Below are positions 35,280 through 47,563 of a stretch of 64,000 nt of DNA, piece after piece. Within the stretch, counting starts at the first letter, position 1; each line of letters opens with the position of its first letter. The notes below the pieces were generated by a model. The model did no database searches, was not told where the DNA came from, and was given only the letters and a program-made list of their open reading frames with translations. The translations under genes and the position numbers were made by a program. Source of the DNA: Rattus norvegicus (lineage: Eukaryota; Chordata; Mammalia; Rodentia; Muridae); NCBI RefSeq assembly GCF_036323735.1, contig NC_086024.1:137279053-137343052 (forward strand), in the 5' to 3' direction.

Positions 35280-35420
35280 ATCTCCACAGCCAATGAAATG
35301 CTGATTGCTCCCAATTCTGTGTAATTGAGTTTCCCTCACATGGGACCAGCGAGCAATATAATTTCTGGGATGATCAAACCCTGCCAGGGCCTGAGCACAG
35401 TTACTGAGTCGTAGGATTGC
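35280..35420. promoter_or_regulatory. Short candidate conserved element
   Basis: 'aatgaaatgctgattgctcc', 'ctgtgtaattgagtttccct' and 'gcaatataatttctgggatg' in a GC-rich neighbourhood; homeodomain-type cores. Appearance only. Confidence 0.3.
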
Positions 35421-36859
35421 CGAATGAGCTCTGTGCTACCCCTGTGCCTGGAGAAGATTGCTCCCTGAGGCCCTGGCACTGTCCTGTTGATGAGGCATCT
35501 CGAGTGCCCCAGCTCCCCGCTGCGGTGAATTTTACTTCTGACTCACCAGCTGGGCGGCAGCCCAGAGGAAACCTCACTCGATCCTGCCTTCTGGAGGCCA
35601 TGGCTCACGTGCAGCCTCACCCACCCATGCCCACAGAGAAAAACCTCTTGTTCTTGGTCGTATTCCTCAAAAGGCTATAGAGAACTGCGGTGTGGGCTCT
35701 CGCCTCTGTGACGGCTAAGGAACCAGGCAGAATAATTACTTAGGCCGCACTGTGACCCTGGGGCCGCCACCAGCATCTGGTCCCCAAGGTTCCCAGGGAG
35801 CCCCCAGATAGCCAGTGTGGTGCATTTATGCCTGGTCCCCAGAGACTGAGTCTCCTAAGTCTACCACGGGGACGCAGGGGTGTAGGACGGGAGTATGAGG
35901 CTCGGCTCTGCGGGAGGTAACATTGTGGTCCTTACAACGTCAGCCGCCTAATAGCTGGCTCTTATAGCTGACCCCAGGGTTAACAGGTAACAGAGATGGT
36001 AACGGAGAGCCCACTGGCAGGAAGGCAGGAGATCTCCCAGGCCTGGAGGTCCACAGAGAGACGGAGGCTGAACACAGCCAGAGGAGACCACAAACAAGAG
36101 CGCTGGAGCCCTGGAGGACAGAAGAGGAGGAGGCAGGTGGCCACAGATGGGCCTGGAAGGCAGCACCCCAGAACCCAGTGCCTTCCAGCAACGATGCGCT
36201 AGAATCCTTCTTCCTAATGACTAGGGCTGTCCCTCTGCTCTCTGGGACTCTCCTGCAGTCCCAGAGATGAGAAAGGCTTCAGAGGATCCTTCTTGCTGTG
36301 GTATGGCCTCCCAGGAGGGCCGTCTGTGGCACCCAATCTAAGAGTCTCTTTCTGGAGAAGACAGAGGGCAGAGAATCCTCTGGCCCACCTGCCTTCCTCT
36401 CCCTGTACCTCTACATTGCCCTGTGAATCTCCCCACTCCAGATGCTGCCCCCTTCCCCGATTCTAAGGACCTTAAGATTGTTCAGCCCCAGGAGAGAGGC
36501 TGAGATAGGCACGAAGTATGGAGGGGAGTCTGGGAGGAGGTGTTTCCCACAAAAAACTCCATGGAGTACTCCTCCAAACTCCTGAAGGAGGTTAGCAGGC
36601 TGGTCATCTCTGCAGGGAGTGCTCCCCTGAAAGGGGGACTTGTCAGTGACAGTGACATCTGAGCCACTGAGAGCCACCACCAAGAGACCCAGATCATTGG
36701 CCTTCCAAAGCCTCTCTGAAAGATAGTCTGGTGCTAATTAAACCTCGTGGCCTTCCAGACAGGAATAGAGCAGTCACATTCCTGCCCTTCCTAGCCTGAC
36801 CCACAAAGGAAGCCTTCCTTGCCCTCCATGCACCGATAATCTGAGGACCCAGGTTGGGG

Positions 36860-37085
36860 CTCACCAGGCATCTGGTTTAATGATCACCCGGTGCTGTAAT
36901 TAGATATTAAAAATCTCACTGTGCCTTCATAGAATAACATAGAAGGAATAATAAAGTATCATAGTTATAAAGTCATCAAAATGTAATAAAACGGTATTAC
37001 CAAAGGCTTAAATTTTAACGATGGTTTTTTAGTATGTCACTTAATATGTAATTAAAGTTACAAAATATAAGATAAAATAATGAAA
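36860..37085. promoter_or_regulatory. Candidate conserved AT-rich element
   Basis: Sharply AT-rich block ('gctgtaattagatattaaaa', 'atgtaataaaacggtattac', 'ttaatatgtaattaaagtta') between GC-rich flanks, with TAATTA-like cores and no recognisable repeat. Confidence 0.36.
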
Positions 37086-38529
37086 ATGGAGCAATGTGGG
37101 GGTGGGAGCCTGAAGGTTCCGGCTCAACTTACAGTGGCCATGTGGAAAGGCAGTGTGGCCTCTGGGCTATGGTCTCCATTAGGGGTCTGGCTGGATATGG
37201 CTGACCTCCTACAGACTTGTGAAAGTCTAGAGACCAGGGACCCAGGGCTAGCAAAGGGCCATTCGTTTTTGTTTGTTTGCTGGCTTGCTTGCTTGTTTTT
37301 TGGTGATCAGGACCCAATCCCTGATTTCTCATATTCCTACGTACTCCCCCTCTGGATCGGTTACTGACTAGAGTGCTTGTGAGTAAACAACTCCAGGAGC
37401 TTGCTGCCCCCTGCCCTTTGGGTGGGTAACTCCAGACTCCCCCCATGCCTCTCATGAGTTCCTGGCTGCTACAGGTCTCTCATCGACCTAACCTCCGGGG
37501 ACAAAGGCTGCTCAGATGTGAGTGTGGTGCGGTACCTAAACTGGTGTTGCCAGGTTTGATGTGTGCCAGGTGGTGCCGGGAACAGGGCTCTTGGTGTCCA
37601 GAGCAGGTGTGCTGTGAATAGAATGGCCGGCCCTGCTCCTATGCAGCCAAGAAGTGCGATCTAGCAGAGGGGCAAGTCCAGGGAAGTATGAGCCCTTAAA
37701 TCCACGGGGCAAAGGCACAGATCCAGGGATCGTAGCTAGACTGCGTCACACGAGGAAAGCTGCACTGTGCACGTCAAAACCGAGTCCTCACGTCTCTGCC
37801 CAAGCTTCATCTCGGACTGACACAACTCTTGCTCTGGCCTGGACTGGACCGCAGTCTTAGGCTGAGCTGGAATCCTGATCTGAGACAGATCCTGAATCCT
37901 ACTCTCACGCTGAGCCCTGTTCCTAGCTACAGTACTTCTGGAGTTTCCTTCATTTTCATACCACCCGTGGCTCTTCTCCAGAAGTAGCTCTGCAGGAACC
38001 ATTCCCTGCTCCTTTTCCCTGCTGTTCCTTCCACCCTGGTAGCATCTTGGTTCTAGGTGGCAGGCTCTAGGATGCGTGGCTAGACAGGCATTCTCTGTCA
38101 AGTGACTCCCACAGGGGCCTGTCACCCAGGAGAAGCAGTCAGGCTTTCTGTGATTCTTTCCCGTAGGCCCAGGGCTACCCTGTGCTGTCTGCATTTCTGC
38201 TCAGGACCGCTGGGTGAACTGAGGCAGGCAGGTAGGTCCTTCTTCCTTGGCCGTGTTCCTCAGTCCCCTTCCCAACAGACATGGCAGCTTCAGACTGACC
38301 TGGACAGCAGTTCGGGGTGGGCCAGCTGCACAGAGAGGGCCTGGCTGCCCTGCAAGGTGCCCTCTGACCACCCTCGAGCCAAGCCTGGCACAGCACCTCG
38401 TTCAGGCTGCGGTGGCCGGCAAGTGTGTACTCTCCATAAAGAAGGGGCCCGATGCCTCATTATAGATCATCCTTAAAAAAGAAACTGAGACACTGGGGGG
38501 TGCCTCTCTGCGGCCCCATAAATCTGGAG
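37086..38529. other. Single-copy sequence, no supported gene
   Basis: A short (CTTG/TTTG)n patch is at 37262-37302. A 152-codon minus frame (37736-38194) has no recognisable domain. Confidence 0.4.
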
Positions 38530-38750
38530 AGGAGGGGGCTACGCTCGGAAAGCTGAGCCTTTTGAATCTAAATGGCCAATTTGGTCAATGAATCAATTTC
38601 ACTGGGCTGAGGCGAGCACATAGATGAAAGCAGTTTTAAGACATGTTTAAAGCAGCAAGCGCCTCTTTGTTCCCGCTTTTCTCATACTGCCGCCCTCTAA
38701 TATTTCATCTATATTCATTTTTATGGCTTTCCAAATTATAGATGTCAGCT

Positions 38751-38756
<6 letters not shown>
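38530..38756. promoter_or_regulatory. Candidate conserved non-coding element
   Basis: 'tctaaatggccaatttggtc', 'aatgaatcaatttcactggg', 'ctattttaagacatg'-like and 'ccaaattatagatgtcagct' motifs in a repeat-free block that runs directly into the (GA)n tract. Confidence 0.35.

Positions 38757-38804
<48 letters not shown>
38757..38804. repeat. (GA)n microsatellite
   Basis: About 24 AG units preceded by an A7 run. Confidence 0.95.
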
Positions 38805-38805
<1 letters not shown>

Positions 38806-39625
38806 ATGAGGAGAAGAGGCAACAGCGGACATTGAAAGAAAGGCTGGGTGACCCCTCCCATGTGAGGGCACCAGCGGGGACAGTCGGGCCCTCAGCCCAG
38901 CCCTCTGGATCCAAGTCTTGGTCTTCCCACATCTCATGGCAACCCGAGGCTAACTTGTTCTGACCACAGGGCAGAGGATGAGGCAGATGTCCCCACTAAG
39001 AGGAGGCCATGCTCTGAGGGGAGAGCTCCCCCTATTGAAGTGAGCCTTGGAGCCCTGCTGGGAACCCAGGCTAGTAAATTAAGCCTTGGAGAGCAGCTCA
39101 GAATGGCCTGTTCTTCCATGTGTATTTTCTTCTTCACATCCTCTATGCCCAAACTGTAAACGAAGGTAGCAACTTCACCCTCAGGGATTCGAGTTCTGAT
39201 GATTTGGACCGAGTCCGACCACCAGCGGAAATGTAGCACAGGCGTTACCCTTGATAGTTGAGGCGCCTGCTTGGCGGGTTCACCGTGCAGAGTGGGGAGG
39301 TCAAGATTGGGGCCAAGGCTCAGCAGGGCCAGCAGAAACATGCCGGCCTTTCTTCCTGCTGTCTCTGATGTCCTGCGGTGACAACACAAGCTGAGGAATG
39401 TGGCTGCGGCTACAGTAAGACTTTATTTGTAAGAGATGAGCCATGGGCCAAGTGGAGCCACCAGGTCAGGGCCTTGTAAGGCCCTCATTGATTTGTTAAC
39501 ATGACCCAGTGCCTTGTCTGTAACATCTTGTCCCAGCCCCACTCCAGTCTCTAGTTGTAGTTTTCAAAGTCCCTGATTCTCCGTATACTCCCATATATTC
39601 TTTAGATGCTTGAACACGGACATGC
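38805..39625. other. Single-copy sequence, no supported gene
   Basis: A 151-codon minus frame (38934-39389) has no recognisable domain. Nothing else seen. Confidence 0.38.
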
Positions 39626-39847
39626 CTGTAACCCGTGTCTTAACCCTTAGCTACTGTAACCAGCGTCTTAACCCTTAGCTACTGTAACCCGTGTCTTAAC
39701 CTAGTTACTGTAACCAGCGTCTTAACCCTTAGCTACTGTAACCAGCGTCTTAACCCTTAGCTACTGTAACCTGTGTCTTAACCCTTAGCTACTGTAACCA
39801 GCGTCTTAACCCTTAGCTACTGTAACCCGTGTCTGAACCCTTAGCTA
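39626..39847. repeat. 28-bp minisatellite, telomere-like core
   Basis: Eight units beginning 'ctgtaac' at 39626, 39654, 39682, 39708, 39736, 39764, 39792 and 39820; all are 28 bp except one of 26. Each carries 'cttaaccctta' or a variant. Two unit types differ at 'ccgtgt' versus 'cagcgt' and mostly alternate. Confidence 0.92.
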
Positions 39848-40351
39848 CTGTTTCTGCCGCCTCTGTTACTTCTGGTGTGCCTCTAGTTCCTGCCCTCTCC
39901 TGTTTTTTGGTAATGTCTTCTTATGTCTTTGTTGTCTGCTATTCTTAGCTTGATGCTGGACGAGCATATGGATTTGGGCTCTGGATTGACTTCCATGTGT
40001 TTACTAAAGGAGGCTGATCTGCAAAGGATTCTTTGGATGCCTTAGGAGGGTCCAGGGTAGCCTTTCCTCCAGCATGGGGTGAGCTGTGAAGCCAAACTCT
40101 CCCGAGGTCTCTGTTGGACACCGTGCACCCTTTGAACACTGAGCACTCTGAACATGGCTGGGAGGACTTGGGTGGCTCTAAGACACCCACCTTACAGCTC
40201 TCTGCTTACTGTTTTCTCCAGGCTGCTCCTGGAGTTCACCCCCTCCCTCTACGGGACACTGGCACTCAGGCAGACACCCCTGCAGTCCCCCGGACACCCT
40301 CTTCTCTGGCATCCTCCTCTCTGAAAGCCATCTCAACCTCTCAGTCTCTGA

Positions 40352-40376
40352 GTCTGTCTGTCTGTCTGTCTGTCTG
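40352..40376. repeat. (CTGT)n tetranucleotide
   Basis: About six units of TCTG/CTGT. Confidence 0.85.
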
Positions 40377-40816
40377 CAACTTAGCAAGAGCACTGAGTCA
40401 CACAGGCTCCTTCTGACTCAGGACAAAGAGTGGTGGTCTGTAAGGATGAAGGAGGGAGAAGTGAAGGTTTCTCAGCGCCACAAAACCTCATCAGCCCCGG
40501 AAGTACCTCACTCAATCCAATAGGCCTGCCTGGGTTGTCCTATCTGTTTCCCTGTCCACAGCCACCTGAATGACACTTACAGGCTTTGGAAAGAGTCCCT
40601 ACTTGACTCGCACAGTAAGATCCCTGGTGACCCGCAGTCTAGGTGGCACAGGATAGGAACCACTGGACCAATTCAGAGCCTCTTGGCAGCTTCTGGCCAT
40701 GCATGATTTACACCTAATTCCTTTGCCTTAGACCACATTCCATTCTTGTCCACACAGCCCTCCCACAAGCCTATGCATCAGCTCATCGCTCTGGATTCTG
40801 CGTGCACACGCACGTG

Positions 40817-40821
<5 letters not shown>

Positions 40822-40907
<86 letters not shown>
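40822..40907. repeat. (CA)n(GA)n compound microsatellite
   Basis: About 20 CA units (40822-40862), then 'ccc', then about 21 GA units (40865-40907). The GA half is complementary to the CT array at 41048. Confidence 0.95.
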
Positions 40908-40911
<4 letters not shown>

Positions 40912-41045
40912 CAATTCTTTACCAGGCATTATCTGGCCAGGGAGCCCTTAAGGATATAGCCTGGCTATGCTGTCACACCAAGGAGTGGTAAGAGCCCCTT
41001 TCCCACTTAACTATCCAGGTAGCCTGAGTGCCAGTCCTTGAACAA

Positions 41046-41047
<2 letters not shown>

Positions 41048-41138
<91 letters not shown>
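41048..41138. repeat. (CT)n(CA)n compound microsatellite
   Basis: About 22 CT units (41048-41092) directly followed by about 23 CA units (41092-41138). Confidence 0.95.
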
Positions 41139-41140
<2 letters not shown>

Positions 41141-42269
41141 GGATGTGGGCAACTTCAGACCCAGATCCCTGCTCAGTGCAGATGTTACACCTGCTGGAGA
41201 CCAAGGAAGGAGAAGGAGCTATCCTCAGCCTGTGCTCAGCCAAGGGGCCCTTGGGTGAGAGAGTTGGGGGCCCACTGACTCATACCAGCTTTGAATGAGA
41301 GGCCAGTCGTGTCAGGAAGTCCATACTGGGATCGAGAGATGACCCCTCTTGCCCTGATGCCACCCTCCTCGGTGTTCAGCGGGAGGTAGGAGGAACACAG
41401 AGACCAGAGCCTTCTCAGCTGATCTCCCTCCTCAGCCAGTGGAGCGTCCCTTCATCCATCTGCTCAACCCTTGCTCCTCAAGGTCACCAAGAGGCAGGGA
41501 GTGAATGCCCTTCCAGTTCAGCTCTAGCCAGCTTTTCCCCTGTGGGAATCCAGGAGCCATCTTCTTCACCACGAGTGCACCCATCCTCCCCTGGGGACCC
41601 CATGGTGCTCCCTGTTAGAAAGCACTGCATTCACAGCTCCCTGCTGCCCCTCCCCAGTCCAAACCTTCACCCCAAATCTAAACCCTTTTCTCTTTCCACA
41701 CCCCAGTCCCTGCAGGTGAGGATCACCTGGCTGGCTGGCGTATGTTCCCCCCGGGGCTTTCCATGGTCAGACTGAAGTGAGACGAGACCACTGAGTCATT
41801 CTGGGTTCTTGGGTAACGGGGAAAAAAAAGAGTTAAGGGGTGGAGCCCCTCGCTCCTCACTGACCTCAGCCTGGGTGGCTTCCGTCATTCCTGGAGCTGT
41901 GAACCACGTAATACAGTCCAGGCTGCCTACAGGGCAGCGATGGCAGTGGCCCTGACTACTGGGCCCCACCCTCTAAGGAAGCAACCCAGTCTACATCTCT
42001 GCCCACCAGTGGCCACCTCTGACTCTGAGGTGCAAGGTCTTAAACAGCTCACTGCCGTTCTTAATTTATATTCACGGCACTACAAGGCTCTGAGACCCCA
42101 GTCAGTAAGGAGGTGTCTCCCTTTGCGGTCCTCAGGAGTGTTGGTGGGCCTCACACTGAGTGAGCCCACTCCTTGCAGCAAAGACACAAGCCACCATGCG
42201 TTCTCACTGGCTTGGTGATTGGACTGCTGCTCCCAACCAGGGTGGCTGCCGACAACCTGCTCTGAAGGC
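41139..42269. other. Single-copy sequence, no supported gene
   Basis: GC-rich, no recognised repeat or exon. Confidence 0.4.
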
Positions 42270-42590
42270 ACCCAGGTTCTCCCACGTTTTGTGATGTCTG
42301 TGATCTGGCATTTGGAGAAAATAAGGCAGAGGCAATTTTGCCACTGCAATAAAACCAGCAACGTGCCTCTCTGATGGTTTTAATGAGATTCCGTCTATCT
42401 CCCCTGACTGAGCTGGCAGACGGTAACCCCATGTATGAGGTCAGAATGAATGTCGTTTGGTCTCTGGCAGAGCCGAGAGCCGTCGCCACGGAGCTTGGCT
42501 AATCTGCCCCAGCATCCGACAGGAGTGATCAGCAGATACCTCACAGGAAATTGTTTTCCCTCCTGTAACCATAACAACAGATGAGAACAG
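42270..42590. promoter_or_regulatory. Candidate conserved non-coding element
   Basis: 'caattttgccactgcaataa', 'gatggttttaatgagattcc', 'gtaaccataacaacagatga' in repeat-free sequence. Looks like a conserved block; conservation not measured. Confidence 0.34.
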
Positions 42591-43328
42591 CCCTGTTCAA
42601 CTTTCCAGGCCAGTCTTTGTCAACCTGTAACCAAACCTGGAAAGCAAAAACGGAGGCCAGGGTTGGCCCAGGGGCTTTTCAAGGGCATCGGCATTTGAGG
42701 ATCGTCCTCCCTCCTGGACCACTGGACAAGGACAGTTGTGCTCCAGAGAGCAGACTGGGATTATCAGGGGAGAAACTCGGGTCTCGTGGCACATTGCTGT
42801 GGGCTGTAGCATCTGCCCGGGGCTCTGATAGCAGCTGTCACCACCTAGAACCTTCATAGACCTCAGAGTCATGGACACACAGCTACCTCGCCCCAGGTCG
42901 CAGCTCAGTGCTCTGCTCATATCACTCCCTAACTGTATACATTGCTCAGAATGACAGGAACACCGCTGAGAGGAATTAGGGGGTCATTTGACAGAGCGCT
43001 ACCACGTGACTTCGTAGAGTCAAGGCTCTTCCCTGGAAATTCCAGGCTCACTGGCCGGCCGGCCTCACCTGACTTGACAGTTTTCAGGTTAGTGAGAAAA
43101 CTGCTCTCACGTCCAGACACATTGGCAAAGGGCACCTGAAGGGAGGTGTTTGGGGCTGTCTTCTGACCTCCATGCCTCATCACCATGGACAGACAGACAG
43201 ACACATATGCTCTCACATACACAGAAGATACATTCCCTAGTGACACGGTTCTTCTAATATCCTTCAACTGGTTCACTTCGTACATTTTCTTGCCTCGCCA
43301 TAATGTGCCACTCTCAAGAAATGATCCA

Positions 43329-43515
43329 CCGGCTGGGCGTGGTGGGGTGGGCAAGTTTTAATCCCAGCACTCAGGAGGCAGGGCAGGCAGATCTCTAGGG
43401 GTTGGAGGCCAGCCTGCTCTACATACATAGCAATTGCCAGGCCGGTGAGGTTGCAGTGATGAAACCCTGTATCAAAAATAAATAAATGACTGAATAAATA
43501 AATAAATAATCAATC
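43329..43515 (+). mobile_element. B1 SINE, sense
   Basis: 'ccggctgggcgtggtggggt', 'ttaatcccagcactcaggag', 'ggaggccagcctgctctaca' and 'gaaaccctgtatcaaaaata' follow the B1 order, ending in an (AAAT)n tail. Confidence 0.8.
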
Positions 43516-43807
43516 AACTGATCCACTTATCAGGTCCAATGCTCTTGGGAAATGTCCTCACAGACACACCCAGAGGTGCTTTACCAGTTCCGTAGGCATT
43601 TCCCAACCATAATCCAATCAACCGGGCAGCAAACCACCCGAGCAGTCTGCCCTTGCATCTCTGCCCCAGCAGCCCACGGTCAGACCTCAACCATCTGAAA
43701 CCTGGCTTCTCTCAGAGCTCTTGGGTCCAGACTAGAGTCAGTAGGGCTGGGCTGCAGCAGGCTTTTCCGGGGAGATGCAGTTCCCTGTTGAGCTTGGGTC
43801 CCCTCAC

Positions 43808-43820
43808 CCCCCCCCCCCCG
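43808..43820. repeat. Poly(C) tract
   Basis: About 13 consecutive C. Confidence 0.85.
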
Positions 43821-44419
43821 TGTAATCAGAACCACAGCACAGGTCAGAGCACAGTGTGGGGGCAGGCAGAAGATCTGGGTGGCTCCTTACCAGCATTGAA
43901 CCATCGAGGACTCAGTGATGGAGAGGGGCTTGCGTTAAGCCACACCCACTGGGCTTCCCCAGACAGCCTTGCCCCATAAAACAGAGCCAGTCTGCAGGCC
44001 CTGGAGTCCACTACCGGGGCTCTACCTTTGGGTCTTTCCCTGGCTGTCTTCTGACCTCCTGCTGCCAAGTCCCCTCCAGCAGAGCTGTCCCCACCAGGTC
44101 AGTTCACCCACAGCTTCCCATCCCAGCCTGATGCCTTTGTCCTACTCTGTGTCCTACCATGGCTGGGCCCATCCTGCAGGGAGACAACAGCTGGCCATCC
44201 AAAGGCATGTAGGAAATGTCTCAGTGGCAGACCAGAGGGCTTGACACATGTCCCTTCCCCTGGTGCCCAGGCATGCTGTGGGTAAGCTTCCCACCCTTGT
44301 TCTGGGGCCACCTACTGACTAGGACAGTCACTCACCCACAGGCTGGTACCTGCCTGCAGCCCTACCTCCCTGCGCCGACAGCCTGGGGACCGTCAGCCAG
44401 AAGCAGAGGAGGTCTGGCA

Positions 44420-44620
44420 CACAGGCAATTTTCTCCAGAAAACAAATGGAGAGAAATTGCTCTAACGGGCGAACAGCCTCTGTTTCAGGCTAATTTCCAC
44501 ATAATAGAATCAAACTGCTTCCCTTTCCCTCCGCTGTCTCCTCTGCATAATTTGACAAATTGCAAACTCGGTCTGATTCCGGGCTTGAACACAGACGCAG
44601 ATTCTTCTCGATAGTCATAG
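44420..44620. promoter_or_regulatory. Candidate conserved non-coding element
   Basis: 'caggcaattttctccagaaa', 'gctaatttccacataataga', 'gcataatttgacaaattgca' in otherwise GC-rich sequence; homeodomain-type cores, no repeat recognised. Confidence 0.34.
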
Positions 44621-45217
44621 ACAAAAGAGGGAGGGGTAGAGAGATGGCAGAGGGCCCCCTCGAAGTGCTGGCCTCTGCACCCCTTTGGGGGTAACAGTGC
44701 AGGGACTGTCCGGGTCCTAGGTCCCAGAGGCTGCTCCACAGTCACTCAGGAAAAGGGAGGACGGGGCCCAGAGCCAGAAAGGGGCTGGCCAAGCTCAGCA
44801 TTCCTCCACCACTCCCCACAGGCAAGCCACGCCATCTGGGAAGGGCCTCAGTCCAGGGATTTCATGTGCAATATGTCCTGGGGGCCTCGTTGGGGGAGGG
44901 CTCGAGTGTGCCTGGCACACCCAGCCTCACACCCAGCCAAAATGAAGGCATGTGCTTGCCTTGCCGACTCAGCGACGTGGTGAGAAGTGGCCCAGCCAGG
45001 AGAGCAGCTGCACTCCGTCCTGCCCACAGAGCTGCCAGACCCTCGCCTGTCTCCCAGCTCTACATTCACCCTCATCCTTGCACGCCTTGTGTGGGCTCCC
45101 AGAGCTACTTCATACCCACCCCTGGCACCATCACCTTGCTTCCCCTCCACATATGCACAGAGAAGCAGACTAGTATACTCTACATGAGTGTCTCCCCATC
45201 CAGCACACAGTAGATAG

Positions 45218-45929
45218 GTGCACACACACACATACACACACTCACACACACAACACACTCACACTCATACACATGCCCACACTCCCACACAACTCACACA
45301 CACATGATCACACACATTCATACAACTCACACACTCACACATACCCTTACACACTCATATACTCACACAACACACTCACATACTCATACACTCACACACA
45401 CCTCACACTCACACTCGCTCTCACACTTGCACACCCTCACACACATTCATATACACTCTTACACACTCACACATACTCACACACAACTCCCACACTCCCA
45501 CTCTCACATTCATACACACTCACTCACATACTAACACACACAACTCATACACTCACACACGCTCGCACACTCACACAACACACTCACAAACACTCATACA
45601 CACTCACACACTCACACAAACTCACACACACATGCTCACACACATTCATACAACTCACAGACACCCTCACACACTCATACACTCACACTCGCACACCCTC
45701 CCACACACATTCACATACAACATTACACACTCACACATACTCATACAACACACTCATACACACACATGCTCACACACAACTCCCACACTCCCACTCTCAC
45801 ACTCATACACTCACTCACATACTAACACACACAATTCACACATGCTCGCACACTCACACAACCCACACACTCACATACACCCTTACATACTCACACACTC
45901 ACACATGCTCACACACTCACACACATACA
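45218..45929. repeat. CA/TCACAC array with internal duplication
   Basis: About 710 bp of TCACAC, CATAC and CACAC units. A roughly 300-bp segment is present twice: 'acacacattcatacaactca' at about 45310 and 45638, and 'caactcccacactcccactc' at 45484 and 45777. Long Thr/His frames here are spurious. Confidence 0.93.
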
Positions 45930-47274
45930 GTACGCTACTTTAAAGGAGAAGCTGTTATTTCTAGAGGTACTTAACTTAAAATTGTACGAGTGCTGTATCA
46001 AAACAGGCTCACCCATTAAAGGTGTCTGTCTTCCATAGTCTCATCCTGAGTTCTTCCAGGTTTCTCTGGTGTGCTCATAAGACATACCTGTAAGCAAATA
46101 GCCCCAGGGAGGGACACAGGTCCCATCCACCCTGTGATTCTGAGTCGTAGGGTTGGAATCAACAGCCTGCCACCCTTCTTGTAAAGAACAACCTTCTGGT
46201 GACACCAAGACAGTGGACGGGTGGGTACCCGAAATGGCCCCTAGAAATGGCGGCATTCCGGAGGCCAGCGGACGCATATGTGACACACCCTGGCTGAGTA
46301 CCAGCTGGACAGGCAGGCTTATGGACATGAGTCTGTTGGCAAAACATCTACTGTATTTCAAAGTCAAAAGTATGCGCTTTGAGGACAACATGTGGCTTGT
46401 GACAGGTTGGCCCCCACAAGTCGACTGATCGAGAGCAGACTTGAGGCATGTGTCCAAGTTAGGGGGTCAGTCTATGCAGTGCCTGAGGCCCAACAGGGAA
46501 AGGCCCAGCAGCCAAGGGAGTCGAGCGCTGTCAGCAAAGTAGCTGTGGCACTCTGCTGGAGGCTGGGGAGGGGGGTCCCCATGACGCGACATTTTCATAA
46601 AAACTCAAGGAATGCCAGTCTGAGGGAGAGTGGGGGGCGGGGGCCTTGGTGTCCGGCGTTGGGGACACACATTGGAAACTGAGGCAAGGCAGAGCATGGC
46701 GAGTCAAGGGAGGTGACCAATGGAGTAGAGCCTGAGGTGGAGCAAGGGAGGCAGGGGGATGGCCAGCATGCACAGGCTGGAGTGCACAGCTCCTGCTATC
46801 CTGCTCCCCTGGAAGGTTTTGAGCAGACGAGATGCACAGGAGTGTGCGTCTTAAACTGTTTCAGGGATGTGTTCATCAAAGGTGAGCAGACCATGGCTCA
46901 ACCCAACAACAGGAAGTTACAGACAGGAAAGGAAGGAGAAATGATCCCCCAGTGAGGCAGAACTAGACATAGAGACACAGGGAGAAGCTGAATGAAAAGT
47001 GCTTCTGTGGCTCCGTGCGCGTGAAATGCCCAGAAACAGGACAGTGGTGGCTGCGAGGAGGCTGGGACGTGTAATTTGTTTAGGCCCTGAGCCTGTCGAG
47101 TGCAGGTGGGGTGTGGGGGAGCAGGTCAGGAGCGCTTGACTGGGGGCCACCCATCTGACAATCATATCTTATTTTGAGATGATAACATAGCTATTTATCT
47201 TTCCCGTTTCTCTTCCCTTCCTATATCCCTTTACTCTTTTTCAAATTCATGACCTCTTCTTTCATTAATTGTTG
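45930..47274. other. Single-copy sequence, no supported gene
   Basis: Overlapping frames up to 138 codons (46041-46457, minus) without recognisable domains. Confidence 0.4.
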
Positions 47275-47284
47275 TTATATATAA

Positions 47285-47345
47285 CGTGTATATGTGTGTG
47301 TGTATGTGTGTGTGCGCACACATGTGTGCGCATATACATAAATAC
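47285..47345. repeat. Alternating purine-pyrimidine tract with palindrome
   Basis: (TG)n/(CA)n/(CG) alternation. Contains the perfect 20-bp palindrome tgcgcacacatgtgtgcgca at 47313-47332. Confidence 0.85.
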
Positions 47346-47563
47346 CTACATACAGCCTGCTTAGTCTGCACGATAGTATTGTTAAATATGTTTTCAGGGA
47401 TAACCATTGGTATTGGATAACCAATTGGTATGGTCTTCCCTGGGAAGTCTTGAAGGAGAGCCTCCACTGTATTAAATCAATGTGAATCCTAACTATATTC
47501 TCAGTATTTGTCCTTAAACCCACAGATAAATGGAGTCCTCACCCCACATCAAGAAAACTTCTC

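Noticed and set aside
39626..39847. Interstitial telomere repeat
   Set aside because: The unit is 28 bp with a single AACCCT-like core and not a run of TTAGGG.
45273..45974. 233-codon Thr/His-rich frame
   Set aside because: It is a translation of the TCACAC array.
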